From Pseudomonas baltica (GTDB lineage: Bacteria > Pseudomonadota > Gammaproteobacteria > Pseudomonadales > Pseudomonadaceae): 64,000 bases of DNA. Both the position numbers and the translations under genes were made by a program. Numbering within the stretch: the stretch's first letter is position 1; the number at the start of each line of letters is the position of its first letter. Location of the stretch: contig NZ_CP134771.1 in NCBI RefSeq assembly GCF_031880315.1, positions 5,891,001 to 5,955,000 of the forward strand. The letters are read 5' to 3'. The notes under the pieces are model-generated. The model was not told the DNA's origin. It was given only the letters and a program-made list of their open reading frames with translations, and ran no database searches. This document shows, one piece after another, positions 1 through 9,454 of the stretch.

Positions 1-1373
1 ACGAACACCGCCTGGACCGAGTTGATCCACACGTGACCGACCTCCAGCGCCGCCGCTACGCGTTGTGCGCGCTGCAGATCGCTGCTGATCACCGTGGCAA
101 CGAGGCCGAAGCGGCTGTCGTTGGCGATGTCGATGGCCTGCTGCTCGCTGCTGAAGCGCTGGGTGCAGAGCACCGGCCCGAAGATCTCTTCGTTCCACAG
201 GCGGCTGGCGCTTGGCACGTCGGTATACAGCGTCGGGCGTACGAACCAGCCGGGTTGTTCCATTGCCTTGGCGCCGGCCAGACAGCGCAAGCCTTCGGTC
301 TGGGCGAGGGCGAAGTAGTCGTTGACCTTCGCCCATTGCGCCTGGCTGATCAGTGGGCCCATCTCGACCTCGCCCTGAGCCGGGTCGCCCACCTTGAGCG
401 CCTCGAAAGCCGTGGCCAGGCGTTGCAGCAGAGCGTCACTGATGCGTTCGTGCACCACCAATCGGGAGGTGGCCGAGCACATCTGCCCGGCGTTCCAGCA
501 GATCCCGGCAACGATCCATTCCACCGCCTGGTCGAGGTCGCAATCGTCGAATACCACGATGGCCGACTTGCCGCCCAGCTCCAGGGTCAGCGGCCGACAC
601 TGCTCGGCGGCGGCGTGCATCACTTGGCTGCCCACCGCATTGCTGCCGGTGAAGGAGACCTTGTCCAGGCCAGGATGACTGCTCAGGGCTGCGCCTACCT
701 GGCGGGCGCCGATGACGATATTCAACACGCCCGCCGGCAGCCCGATGGCGTCGCTGATCTGCCCGTAGGCTTGTTCGATCAGCGGGGTGACTTCGGACGG
801 CTTGAGCACCAGGGTGCAGCCCGCGGCCAACGCCGGGGCGAGCTTCCAGGCGCTGGTCACCAGCGGGAAGTTCCAGGGCACGATCAAGCCCACCACGCCG
901 ACTGGCTCGCGCCGCGTTTGTGCGACAAAGCCCGGCACCGCCAGCGGCACGTCGCTGTCTTGGCCGGCATCAAGCTGCTCGGCCAGCACCGCGTAGTAGT
1001 TAAAGGTGGCCACGGCGTCGTCGATATCGATACTGGCTTCGTGTTCCGGTTTGCCGTTGTTGCGCATCTGCAGCGCCAGCAGCTCGCCACGCCGTTGCTC
1101 GATCTGCTCGGCGAAGCGGCGCAGATAGCCGCCGCGCTCGGCGCCACTCAAGGCGCGCCATGCAGGCAAGGCAGCGCGTGCAGCGGCGACGGCCTGATCC
1201 ACTTGCGTCAGGCTGGCGCCCTGGAGTTCGGCGAAGGGCCGGGTGGTGCTGGGGTCATGGACCACGATGGCTTCGTCGCCTTGACCAGCGGCCCATTGGC
1301 CCGCGATGTAGTGGGGAGTGTTCGTAGGGTGACTCCCGGCAGTGGCGGGTGTAAGCGAGGGGGCGGGGGGCAT
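1..1373 (-). CDS. Aldehyde dehydrogenase, betaine-aldehyde/aminoaldehyde type (3' end outside window)
   Basis: Reading the minus strand from an ATG at 1373 gives an uninterrupted NAD(P)-dependent aldehyde dehydrogenase that runs off the left edge after about 457 codons; the family is usually 480-500 aa, so only the C-terminal tail is missing. The family oxidises aldehydes to carboxylic acids in the cytoplasm. Visible motifs are the PWNFPL substrate/cofactor segment, FTGS, the ELGGKS glutamate motif, the nucleophile segment GQMCSATSRL with the catalytic Cys, and EEIFGPVL. The GQ-C-SATSRL form resembles betaine-aldehyde and aminoaldehyde dehydrogenases, but the substrate is not established. An AGGA precedes the ATG by seven bases. 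No operon partner is visible upstream. Confidence 0.9.
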   Translation of the reverse strand, partial: MPPAPSLTPATAGSHPTNTPHYIAGQWAAGQGDEAIVVHDPSTTRPFAELQGASLTQVDQAVAAARAALPAWRALSGAERGGYLRRFAEQIEQRRGELLALQMRNNGKPEHEASIDIDDAVATFNYYAVLAEQLDAGQDSDVPLAVPGFVAQTRREPVGVVGLIVPWNFPLVTSAWKLAPALAAGCTLVLKPSEVTPLIEQAYGQISDAIGLPAGVLNIVIGARQVGAALSSHPGLDKVSFTGSNAVGSQVMHAAAEQCRPLTLELGGKSAIVVFDDCDLDQAVEWIVAGICWNAGQMCSATSRLVVHERISDALLQRLATAFEALKVGDPAQGEVEMGPLISQAQWAKVNDYFALAQTEGLRCLAGAKAMEQPGWFVRPTLYTDVPSASRLWNEEIFGPVLCTQRFSSEQQAIDIANDSRFGLVATVISSDLQRAQRVAAALEVGHVWINSVQAVF

Positions 1374-1876
1374 GGCAATTCCTGACGTTGGCAGATGTAT
1401 TGTTGTGATGGGTGTGGGGCGGCCTGACTGGCCAGGTGCTGGCCGCTATCGCAGGCCTAGGAAGCTTAATCGGGGAGGAACATCAGTTCGTATTCATGAT
1501 TTTGAATGCTGGTATATCGCAAGGCTGATGTATGTGGCCTGGGAACCAGCCGGATGTGGGGGTGTTGAATAACGTCCGTCTGTAGAGGCTCAACGGTTGC
1601 CAGCGGGATACCGCCTGTCGGCTGATCAACGCGCAGCTCGTCGTCCATCTTCCGTCTGAGTGGGCATTGATGTTCACCCGCCAATGCTGCGCACGCGGCC
1701 CCCGTGGGGGATCTCGACCCAGGGCCTTGATAGAGACCGGTGGCGGCAAGGGTCCTGCCTGCCATAGCCGATACAACCTGGGCTGACCTCTAATCGACAT
1801 ATTCTTGTCAAATGATGGCACTAAGATATCATTCGGGCTGTCGTACCCTGATTCATAGCTTCCTGCCCGGTGTCCC
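1374..1876. other. Intergenic region between divergent ALDH and diguanylate cyclase genes
   Basis: About 500 bases separate the two divergent genes and presumably hold both promoters. Short open frames exist here on both strands, but none has a convincing ribosome binding site or recognisable motif. I see no repeat or RNA gene. Confidence 0.5.
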
Positions 1877-3094
1877 ATGCCTTTCAGCGTTCCTGATCAT
1901 TCCACTGCTGACGATCCGCGCCTCCTTGCACAGGTCGAGCAAGCCATTGCATCGGGTGTCCGCAGACTGCGTTTCGACAGTGAGCTGGAGCATCGTTACG
2001 AAGCCGACACCCATCAACAGCGGCTGCAGTTTCTGACCACCATCGGCATCATCGGTGGGTTGGTCTACAACGTATTCATGCTCAGCGATTGGCTGACGCT
2101 GCACGACATGTTCGCGTACGTGGCGCTGGGCCGGGTGTGCCTGATCACGCCGATGATCATCGGCTTGCTGGTATTGCTTCAGCGCCTGAAATCACGCTGG
2201 GCTCTTGAAACGGTCGCGGCCACGGGCACGGTATTGTCGTCATTGATGCCCCTGGTGGTGATGATCTACAGCGACAGCCCCTATCGCATGCATTTTCAAT
2301 TGGGCATGGTGTTGATCATGGTCTACTGCACCATGATCCAGCAGATGCCGTTGCGTTATGCCGCCTGGGCCATGCTGTGTATGGTGGTCATTCAGTTGGT
2401 GACGACTTACCTGGCGCACTTCGCGGACTTCATCATCTGGCAGTCCAACGCGTTGCTGTTCGTCTCGACGGCCGCGCTGCTGGTGATGGCCACTTACTTC
2501 ATGGAGCGCGGCAAGCGCTTCAGTTATCTATTCTCTTTGCGTGGCCGGCTGTTGCAAAAACAGTTGATGAGTCTGGCGCGAACCGATTCCCTGACCCAAC
2601 TGTTCAATCGGCGCTACCAGGGCGAGGTCCTGATGCATGTTTGGGAACAGGCCCAGGCCGCACCCACGCCCGTGGCGACCATTCTGCTCGATATCGATCA
2701 CTTCAAGGCCTACAACGACAGCTACGGCCACTTGCAGGGCGACGCGTGCCTCAAGCGCCTCAGCGAAGCGGTCCAGCAGACGGCCGAGGACGCTGGCGCG
2801 CTGGCCTTTCGGTTCGGCGGAGAAGAAATTCTGCTGCTGTTGGTGGATGCGGATGCCAGCCAGGCCAGGGTCCTGGCCGAAGCCTTGCAAGCGGCAGTCG
2901 CAGCCCTGCAGATGCCGCACCCGGCATTGGGTGAGGGTGCGCGCGTCACCATCAGCCTTGGCATTGCCGCTGCCACTGCGCCGCAGATCAGTGCCGACGC
3001 CTTGATCGGCAGCGCAGACAGCGCGTTGTATGCCGCCAAGCATGCGGGGCGTGATTGTTTGCGCTTCGCCCGGCCAGAAGCGGTAGGGGCTTAG
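1877..3094 (+). CDS. Membrane-bound GGDEF diguanylate cyclase with a GGEEI active site
   Basis: The 405-aa protein has about six hydrophobic segments between residues 50 and 208 and a C-terminal GGDEF domain from about residue 230 to 397. The domain shows DSLTQLFNRR, LLDIDHFKAYND and YGHLQGD; the signature is GGEEI at 314-318, in place of GGDEF. The family makes cyclic di-GMP from two GTP. GGEEF is commonly active, but isoleucine at the fifth position is less usual, so activity is likely but not certain. No RxxD inhibitory site is present at the expected distance before the signature. The membrane part is not a recognised sensor domain. The ribosome binding site is weak. It stands alone, convergent with the CHAD gene. 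Confidence 0.85.
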   Translation: MPFSVPDHSTADDPRLLAQVEQAIASGVRRLRFDSELEHRYEADTHQQRLQFLTTIGIIGGLVYNVFMLSDWLTLHDMFAYVALGRVCLITPMIIGLLVLLQRLKSRWALETVAATGTVLSSLMPLVVMIYSDSPYRMHFQLGMVLIMVYCTMIQQMPLRYAAWAMLCMVVIQLVTTYLAHFADFIIWQSNALLFVSTAALLVMATYFMERGKRFSYLFSLRGRLLQKQLMSLARTDSLTQLFNRRYQGEVLMHVWEQAQAAPTPVATILLDIDHFKAYNDSYGHLQGDACLKRLSEAVQQTAEDAGALAFRFGGEEILLLLVDADASQARVLAEALQAAVAALQMPHPALGEGARVTISLGIAAATAPQISADALIGSADSALYAAKHAGRDCLRFARPEAVGA

Positions 3095-3135
3095 GTCACC
3101 ATTCGGTGCCCAGCCGTTCGTTGAGCTGCTGGACG

Positions 3136-3951
3136 CTATCGAGCGGGCTGCCTGACGGGGGCGGCTCGGTGTTTTTTGCGGATGTCCGGCAGCAGCCGTT
3201 GCAGGCGTTTTATCTCGGCTTCGGCCTGCGCCAGTTCTTGTACTGAAGCCTGCAGCCATATCTGCTCCAGCGGTTGCAGGTCGGCTTGCTCCTTGGCCTT
3301 CAGGCACCATTGGAAATGGTCATGCCAGGAGCCCAGTGCGGCTTGCACGGCCTTGAGCGATTTGGCGGCGTTTTTCGACAAGGGCGATAAATGCGGGAAG
3401 GCTTCGGTCAGGTAGCGCGAGCGTTTTACCAGTATTCGTAATTCATGGCGGTCGAACTGCGGGTCGTTCAAGGCTGCATGCAGTTTGTCGATCTGCTTGG
3501 TCAGGGCCCTGCCGATCAGGCGCTTGAGCTTGGCAGAGTCGCGCCCGGCGTCTTCGGCGCGGAACAGCGACGGCCAGTTGTCCAGCGCGACGAACAGACG
3601 CTTGAGTGCGGCATCGTCAAGTATGGCCTTGTAGTCCGCCTGCAACCGGGCTCTTCGCGCGGCGGCCTCAGCGGGCATACCGCGTGCCTGCAACTCGATG
3701 GCCATGACTTCCAGATCCCGCGTCGGCGTGGTCAGCCGGCCCACCTGTGCCGCCGCTTCGCGCAACGAGCTGGTGGCCGCGATGGAGCGCAGCGGGCTGA
3801 GCAGGCTGCGAATACGCCGGATGCAAATGCGCAAATCGTGAAGCGCCTCGTCATCGGCGGTGGCCTCGAGCCGCGCTCGGGCATGAAACAACGCCACTTC
3901 CAGCTCGATGATTTCCTTCACGTACTCGTTCACGAAAGCCATTCGATCCAC
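3136..3951 (-). CDS. CHAD domain-containing protein
   Basis: The 271-aa protein is a stand-alone CHAD domain, an alpha-helical fold rich in conserved His, Arg and Lys. The N-terminal segment EALHDLRICIRRIRSLLSPLR is the classic CHAD signature, and a second helical repeat follows with HELRILVKRSRYLTEAFP. CHAD proteins are known to bind inorganic polyphosphate; this one is predicted to be cytoplasmic because no signal peptide is seen. It is convergent with the diguanylate cyclase and divergent from the histidine phosphatase, so it is probably monocistronic. The start MDRMAFVNEYV could also be the fourth residue. Confidence 0.85.
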   Translation of the reverse strand: MDRMAFVNEYVKEIIELEVALFHARARLEATADDEALHDLRICIRRIRSLLSPLRSIAATSSLREAAAQVGRLTTPTRDLEVMAIELQARGMPAEAAARRARLQADYKAILDDAALKRLFVALDNWPSLFRAEDAGRDSAKLKRLIGRALTKQIDKLHAALNDPQFDRHELRILVKRSRYLTEAFPHLSPLSKNAAKSLKAVQAALGSWHDHFQWCLKAKEQADLQPLEQIWLQASVQELAQAEAEIKRLQRLLPDIRKKHRAAPVRQPAR

Positions 3952-4129
3952 CTGTTCATGCTGATCTGGCGGCTGAGGCTAGCAGAGAATGGTGACAGAT
4001 TAGAAGGGGTGCAAGAACGAGCGCCCCACGGTCAGTATCGACAGCCTCCAAAGGCAATCTGCGAGAAGGCTGTTACGGTGGATGTTGGCCTTGATAGACT
4101 CTCGCTCTTTGATTCGCGAGAGGGATTTC

Positions 4130-4726
4130 ATGAATTTATACGTCGTACGCCACGGCGAAACCTGGGCCAACGCCGAGCGGCGATATCTTGGATCGCTTGA
4201 TCCTGAACTGACCGAGCATGGCAGACAGCAGGCTCAAGCCCTTGCGATGCAATTACCCGAAGTGCTCGACACGATGATCGTTTCCCCACGGAGGCGGGCG
4301 CGAGAAACAGCCGCCATCCTCAATGGCCAGTTGAATCTGCCGTGCCATATCATGGATTGCTTCCAAGAGCGTAATGTCGGGGTATTCGAGGGCCTGACTC
4401 AGGGCGAAGCTGAAGCCCGATACCCCCAGCTCTGGGCGCAGAACATCACTCGGCATTGGGAGATCGGACCAACTGCTGGGGAGTCCATTGCGCAGGTCGC
4501 GGAACGGGTATTGCAAGGCTTGATTGAACTGGCTGCGCGATACCCGCACAGTTCAGTGTTGCTAGTAGCCCATGGCTTCGTCGCGAAGGTCATTCGCGCC
4601 CTGGCCAAAGCGGACTTCGCCGACTTTTACGACTGGCAGCTCTGCAACGGATCGTTGCTGGCCTTGACCGACATCAAGGTTGCAGCGCTCGATCTCGCGG
4701 TCTTGAAAGCGTCGCTGCCAAGGTAG
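4130..4726 (+). CDS. Histidine phosphatase family protein (phosphoglycerate mutase-like)
   Basis: The 198-aa protein opens with MNLYVVRHGETWANAERRY, the RHG motif that carries the phospho-accepting histidine (His8). Other family landmarks are SPRRRARETA, with the second arginine, and the late VAHGFV histidine motif. The open frame continues upstream to 4082, but the internal ATG at 4130 places the RHG motif at the usual N-terminal position and has GAGAGGG just before it. The family includes alpha-ribazole phosphatase (CobC), broad-specificity phosphatases and sugar phosphatases. No cobalamin genes lie nearby, so the substrate is unknown. Confidence 0.85.
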   Translation: MNLYVVRHGETWANAERRYLGSLDPELTEHGRQQAQALAMQLPEVLDTMIVSPRRRARETAAILNGQLNLPCHIMDCFQERNVGVFEGLTQGEAEARYPQLWAQNITRHWEIGPTAGESIAQVAERVLQGLIELAARYPHSSVLLVAHGFVAKVIRALAKADFADFYDWQLCNGSLLALTDIKVAALDLAVLKASLPR

Positions 4727-4774
4727 TTACAACGGCGGCTTCCAGCCAGTTGCGGCCGTCTTGCCCCGCAAGGT

Positions 4775-6469
4775 TCAATCGACCCGCACAATCCGCCCGG
4801 CACTGTGCGTCGCTCCCACGGCAACGTGCTTCGCTTCGTTGATCCGCAGGTACTGCAGCATTGCCTCCAGATCGACTAGTTTGCTGTCCACCACCCTGGT
4901 CCCTTGCTTGAACACCGAAAACCGGTCCCCACCTGCGGCGAGAAACGCATTGGACACCACGCGATAGCTGCGTTTCATCTCCAGTGGCTTGCCATCCAGC
5001 ATGACGCTGCCCGGCACCACACGGCTGTCGGCCGGGCGCCTGGCGTCCCAGCGATAGCTGAACCCCTGGGACACCTGCAACAGATGCAAGGCCGCGGCGC
5101 TGAACGGTTGGTTGAGCAGCGCCACTAGCTGTTCGCCAGTAAGGTCCATGAGCACCAGGGTGTTGTCGAACGGCTGCACACTGGCGAGCTGGGCATAGGT
5201 GAGCCCCTTGCCTCGCGCCTGTTCGAGATCGTTACGAATGCCACCGACGTTCATGAAGGCGATCTGCGCGCCCCAGGGGCGGGTCATGGCCAGTTGCGAG
5301 TCGCTGACCAGATCGCCCAGCGCTGATTCACCGTTGCGGTCCAGGCGGCGACTCACCAAGGGCACAGCGATACGGCCGGCCGGTTGCAGGAGGATGGCAT
5401 CGCTGCGCGCTTCGACTTCGTGCTGCAAGGCGGCCATCTTGGCATCCGGGGTGTAATGCTGCGGATCGGCCAGCAGGTTGCTGGCGGTCACCGCCGTGAC
5501 ATGGTGCGCGCCTGGCGTGACTTGCAGCGTAAGACGGGTCAACAGGTGGCCGTAGGAGCTGCCTTGAGTGACCGAAAGATGGCCGACCTTGCACAGATAG
5601 CCCTGATGGGAATGGCCGCTGAGCAGCGCGTCGACGGCAGGATCGAGGCGCTGGGCGACGTCGATGATAGCGCCGCTGAGCTGGCTGCAATCGCTTTGAT
5701 CGAAGCGCTCCGGGGTGCTGCCACCCTGGTGAATCACCGCGATGATCGCATTCACCCCTTGGGCCAGGAGCTCGGGAATCACCCGGTTGATGGCGTCTGC
5801 CTCGTCGGTCGCTTGCAGGCCTTGCATGGCTTTGGGGCTGACGATCTGCGCCACGTCGCGCAGCACGGCGCCGACAAAGGCGACCTTGACGCCATGGCTT
5901 TCTTCGATGCGGTAGGGCGCAAGCAGCGGCTTGCCGGTGGCGGTGTCGATCAGGTTGGCGGCGATGTAGGGAAAGCCGCTGCCGGGGTAGTCGGGGCGCA
6001 ACTTGCAGGCTTTTTGTGGTCGCGAGGACTGACAGCCACCGTTGATCTGGCGCAGTAGCTCGGCCTTGCCGTTGTCGAGTTCGTGGTTGCCGACGCTGCT
6101 CAACAGCAGCCCCATGCCATGCAAGGCTTCAAGGGTCGGCTCATCGGCCCACATGGCCGAGATCGCCGGGCTGGCACCGATCAGATCGCCGTCACCGACG
6201 AACAACAGTTGCGGATCCTGCGCGCGCAGTTGGTCGAGCATGCCGCCCAAGGTGGCGATACCCCCGGCGTCGAGCGTGTACTCGGTGCCAGCGGCGTCCT
6301 TGTAGGTCCAGGGATTGGGTTGCAGATAACCATGCAGATCGTTGATCGCGACGACAGTGACCTGCACCGGTTGAACAGGCGCGGTGCTCGGCGCCTGGCT
6401 GCAGGCGGCGAGGGCGACGAGCAGCGCGGTGGTCGCCAGGCGGCGACCACCGGCGAGAAAGGTTGCCAT
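4775..6469 (-). CDS. 5'-nucleotidase / UshA-family metallophosphatase lipoprotein
   Basis: The 564-aa protein begins with a lipoprotein signal peptide ending in LVALAAC, so it is probably anchored by its acylated Cys to the periplasmic face of a membrane. The N-terminal metallophosphoesterase domain shows NDLHGYLQPN, GDGDLIGASP, SVGNHELDNG, AVIHQGG and SGHSHQG, which are the dinuclear metal ligands. The C-terminal half matches the 5'-nucleotidase C-terminal substrate-binding domain, with NVGGIRNDL and FNTLVLMDLTG-like segments. The family hydrolyses nucleotides or UDP-sugars in the periplasm. The frame is open far upstream, but the ATG at 6469 gives the signal peptide directly. A terminator-like hairpin separates it from the metallophosphatase gene upstream. 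Confidence 0.85.
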   Translation of the reverse strand: MATFLAGGRRLATTALLVALAACSQAPSTAPVQPVQVTVVAINDLHGYLQPNPWTYKDAAGTEYTLDAGGIATLGGMLDQLRAQDPQLLFVGDGDLIGASPAISAMWADEPTLEALHGMGLLLSSVGNHELDNGKAELLRQINGGCQSSRPQKACKLRPDYPGSGFPYIAANLIDTATGKPLLAPYRIEESHGVKVAFVGAVLRDVAQIVSPKAMQGLQATDEADAINRVIPELLAQGVNAIIAVIHQGGSTPERFDQSDCSQLSGAIIDVAQRLDPAVDALLSGHSHQGYLCKVGHLSVTQGSSYGHLLTRLTLQVTPGAHHVTAVTASNLLADPQHYTPDAKMAALQHEVEARSDAILLQPAGRIAVPLVSRRLDRNGESALGDLVSDSQLAMTRPWGAQIAFMNVGGIRNDLEQARGKGLTYAQLASVQPFDNTLVLMDLTGEQLVALLNQPFSAAALHLLQVSQGFSYRWDARRPADSRVVPGSVMLDGKPLEMKRSYRVVSNAFLAAGGDRFSVFKQGTRVVDSKLVDLEAMLQYLRINEAKHVAVGATHSAGRIVRVD

Positions 6470-6490
6470 GGCAAAACATCCTGTCGGGCG

Positions 6491-6516
6491 AAAGAAAGGC
6501 CCTCGCGTGGGGGCCC
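6491..6516 (-). terminator. Probable rho-independent terminator of the metallophosphatase gene
   Basis: On the minus strand a GGCCC...GGGCC stem (6511-6515 with 6498-6502) is followed by TTTCTTT. It lies between the metallophosphatase stop at 6582 and the nucleotidase start at 6469. The stem is short, so the call is moderate. Confidence 0.45.
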
Positions 6517-6581
6517 TGATTGACGGTCTCAAGCAGTACGTTAGTGGGCGACTGACGATTGCGCCAGTCGGCCGGCAAGCG

Positions 6582-7529
6582 CTATCGATGCACGTCAGGC
6601 GGCCCATCCACCCAGACGAAATGGTCATTGGACAGCGTCGCCTCACCGCTCCAGCGATAAGCACACAGCTTGCCGTCCGGCGTGCCCTTGCCGATGGAGT
6701 AATCCAGCACGGCAATATGCGGCGTGTGAATGCGCGGCGTACCGCTGGCCCAGTAATGGCCGATGAACACCGGGCGCAGCTCGTCGTAGTTGTACAGCAG
6801 CGTCTGGGGCAGTGGCAGCTGCGGTAGCAGCGAACGCAATTGCTCGTCGACGATCGCCGCGCCGGCATAGGTTTGCGCGGCGCGGTCCCACCAGCGCGTA
6901 CGCGTGGTGTCCCGCTGCACGCCGTCCTTGTCGGTGTAGAAGACGCCGTCGGGCAACTGGACCTCGGTGCCTTTGAGGACGGTTTCGACGGCTCGATGGG
7001 CCAGTGAATCGCTGTCGTGCAAGATCGGCCAGGCGCTGTCCTTGATCGAGTGATCGGCGTTCAGGTATGGCGCCAGCGCATCCAGATAGCCCTGATGCCA
7101 GCAGGCGTGCACCGCGCGAATCTCGCCGGTGTCCAGATAGACCGGCAAGGTCTTGAACCACGCGATCAGCTCTTTATGCTGCCTGGACTCGAGCGTCACC
7201 TCACGGATGAAGGCCTGATGCTGATGGCTGTTCTTCTCGCTTCTGGGCCGCAGATAGTCGCCGGGCCGTTCGGCATCGAGGGTGGCGAAGCCTACCGCGT
7301 TGTATTCATGGTTGCCCATGATCGCTTGCGCCGAGCCGTCGTCGACCATGGCGCGAACGATATTGACGGTGTGCAGTTGCTGTGGGCCGCGGTCGACATA
7401 GTCGCCAAGGAACACCGCCTGACGCTCGGCGTGGCGCCAGGCCGACCCGCGCTTGTGGTAGCCGAGCTTTCGCAGCAATGCTTCGAGGCGCTCGGCATAG
7501 CCGTGGATGTCGCCGATCAAATCCAGCAT
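6582..7529 (-). CDS. Metallophosphoesterase (PPP-type protein or nucleotide phosphatase)
   Basis: The 315-aa cytoplasmic protein carries the calcineurin-like metallophosphoesterase signature: GDIHG at 6-10, GDYVDRG at 42-48 and GNHE at 72-75, with later histidines including GHYWASG. These bind a dinuclear metal centre. Bacterial relatives include PrpA/PrpB-type serine/threonine phosphatases and Ap4A hydrolase-like enzymes; the substrate cannot be told from sequence alone. The start is set at 7529 because AAGGAGA lies just upstream, whereas the open frame continues to 7556. It sits upstream of and in the same direction as the nucleotidase but is separated by a terminator-like hairpin. Confidence 0.85.
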   Translation of the reverse strand: MLDLIGDIHGYAERLEALLRKLGYHKRGSAWRHAERQAVFLGDYVDRGPQQLHTVNIVRAMVDDGSAQAIMGNHEYNAVGFATLDAERPGDYLRPRSEKNSHQHQAFIREVTLESRQHKELIAWFKTLPVYLDTGEIRAVHACWHQGYLDALAPYLNADHSIKDSAWPILHDSDSLAHRAVETVLKGTEVQLPDGVFYTDKDGVQRDTTRTRWWDRAAQTYAGAAIVDEQLRSLLPQLPLPQTLLYNYDELRPVFIGHYWASGTPRIHTPHIAVLDYSIGKGTPDGKLCAYRWSGEATLSNDHFVWVDGPPDVHR

Positions 7530-7618
7530 GAAAATCTCCTTTTCATCATGCCGCACAGTGTAAGGGCTCCCAGAGTAAAAGCGCGACAGGGCTGTCGCAC
7601 CCGCCTGGGGACACCCCG

Positions 7619-9259
7619 TCAGATCTTGAACTTGCTCACCAGCGTCCTGAACGACACGGCCAGGCGGGAAAGCTCCAGGGTCGACTCGTTGGTCTGGCGC
7701 GCACCGCTTGAGCTCTGGGTCGACAGGTCCTGGATATTCACCAGATTGCGGTCCACTTCACGCGCAACCTGCGCTTGCTCCTCCGACGCGCTGGCGATCA
7801 CCATGTTGCGCTCGTTGATCTGCGAAACCCCGGCGGTGATGCGCTCCAGTGCATAGCCCGCTTCGGCGGCTTCGGTCTGGGTTTCGCCGGCCAGCACCTG
7901 GCTTTTGCTCATGGCCACCACCGCCGCATCCGCGCCGGTGCGGACCGCGTTGATCATGGTCTCGATGTCACCGGTCGAGGATTGGGTACGGTGTGCCAAG
8001 GCGCGCACCTCATCCGCCACCACCGCGAAGCCCCGGCCTTGTTCCCCGGCCCGCGCCGCTTCGATCGCCGCGTTGAGGGCCAGCAGGTTGGTTTGTTCTG
8101 CAATGGCGCGAATCACATCCAGGACCTTGCTGATCTCCCGGATTTGACCGGCCAGCAGCTCGACTTTCTGAGTGGAGTCGCCGATGCCGGTGGCCATGAC
8201 GCTGATCGACTGGATGGTTTTCCTGACTTGAGTACCGCCGGTCAACGCGTCCTTGCTGGTCTGCTCGGAGGCGTCCGAAGTGCTGACCGCGTTGCGGGCA
8301 ACTTCTTCCACGGCGGCTGTCAGTTCATTGACCGCTGTGGCGGCTTGCTGGATTTCGTCATTCTGGCGAGTCAGGCCCTGGGAGCTTTCGGTGGTGACCG
8401 CGCTCAACTCTTCGGCGGCCGCGGCCAGTTGATCCGAGGCATTGGCAATCTCGCGGATGGTCGACTTCAAGTTTCCTTGCATCGTGGCGAACGCGCCGAG
8501 TAGCAGGCCGATTTCGTCTTTGCCGCCACCCTCGATAGCGAAGGTCAGATCACCTTCGGCGATGCGTCGGGCACTTATCAGTGCGCCATTGATGGGGCGG
8601 GTAATGGCTCGAGTGATGATCAAACCGATAGTGATCGCGAGCACGAACGCGATCAGCACGCCCAGGGCAAGCATCAGGTTCGCATGATCGTCCGTCGCCT
8701 GCGCAGCCTGGCCCGCTTCAGTGCCTTGCCGTTTGTTGGACGCGATGATCAGTTTCAACTCATTGTTGACGCTGGTGTAGGCAGGCTCTATCTGCGTCTG
8801 GAACGTCCGAAGCGCGGCGTCCATATTGCCGCTCTGGACATCCCGAGTCATCTGGTTGGCCAGGGCTATATAGGCGGGCCAGTCTTTTTCGAACTGGTCG
8901 CCGGCGACGCGCTCGTCATCTTCCAGGGGCGTCTGGCGGTACTGTTTGAACTGGCTTTCGACGTCTTGCTGATTGTTGTTCATCGACTCAATGGCTGCGT
9001 CGATGTCGGCTTGCGTGCCTTGGGTCAACTTCAGCAGGAGGATCTTGTGCACGTCACGATAGTGAGCGATGGCGTTTGCCCGCGCATTACTCGTGTATTC
9101 GATCGAAACAAGGCTGTTGGTGAGAATATCCTTGAGATTGGCGCTGATCGAGCTGATGCCCAGATGCCCGACGAAACCAACGCCGAGCGTGATGCACGCA
9201 CAAAGCACAAACGCCGTGAGTAGCTTGGTCGCCAGTTTGATGTCGTTCAGGAAGGTCAT
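7619..9259 (-). CDS. Methyl-accepting chemotaxis protein
   Basis: The 546-aa chemoreceptor has a first membrane helix at about residues 12-32, a periplasmic four-helix-bundle-type sensor region, and a second membrane helix at about 195-216. A HAMP linker follows ([19 protein letters not shown]), then the cytoplasmic signalling domain with the conserved hairpin [20 protein letters not shown] and [10 protein letters not shown]. It would sense a periplasmic ligand and control CheA through CheW. The ligand is unknown; the four-helix-bundle sensor type binds amino acids, organic acids or other small molecules. No che genes are adjacent, which is typical of scattered Pseudomonas receptors. A TGACAT direct repeat lies 45 bases upstream of the start. 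Confidence 0.93.
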   Translation of the reverse strand: MTFLNDIKLATKLLTAFVLCACITLGVGFVGHLGISSISANLKDILTNSLVSIEYTSNARANAIAHYRDVHKILLLKLTQGTQADIDAAIESMNNNQQDVESQFKQYRQTPLEDDERVAGDQFEKDWPAYIALANQMTRDVQSGNMDAALRTFQTQIEPAYTSVNNELKLIIASNKRQGTEAGQAAQATDDHANLMLALGVLIAFVLAITIGLIITRAITRPINGALISARRIAEGDLTFAIEGGGKDEIGLLLGAFATMQGNLKSTIREIANASDQLAAAAEELSAVTTESSQGLTRQNDEIQQAATAVNELTAAVEEVARNAVSTSDASEQTSKDALTGGTQVRKTIQSISVMATGIGDSTQKVELLAGQIREISKVLDVIRAIAEQTNLLALNAAIEAARAGEQGRGFAVVADEVRALAHRTQSSTGDIETMINAVRTGADAAVVAMSKSQVLAGETQTEAAEAGYALERITAGVSQINERNMVIASASEEQAQVAREVDRNLVNIQDLSTQSSSGARQTNESTLELSRLAVSFRTLVSKFKI

Positions 9260-9454
9260 TTTTCAATTCTCTCGTTTTGATCGGGGTGAAAAATGCAAGG
9301 CGATGACATTATTGTGACATCACCTACTAGCCTATCGACTGAGCGAGAGGGTTCTGAACGAAATGCCAGGTGAAACTATTTACACCCTTTGACAACCCGT
9401 CTTCTTCAGGAGTGCACGCCCGTGCAGTGCGCGTCGAATTTTTCAGTTGCTCAG

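Noticed and set aside
33..1385. 450-codon plus-strand open frame
   Set aside because: It is the antisense of a clear aldehyde dehydrogenase and its peptide has no family features.
1466..1878. Overlapping minus-strand frames upstream of the ALDH gene
   Set aside because: No ribosome binding site or recognisable motif; the two overlapping frames exclude each other.
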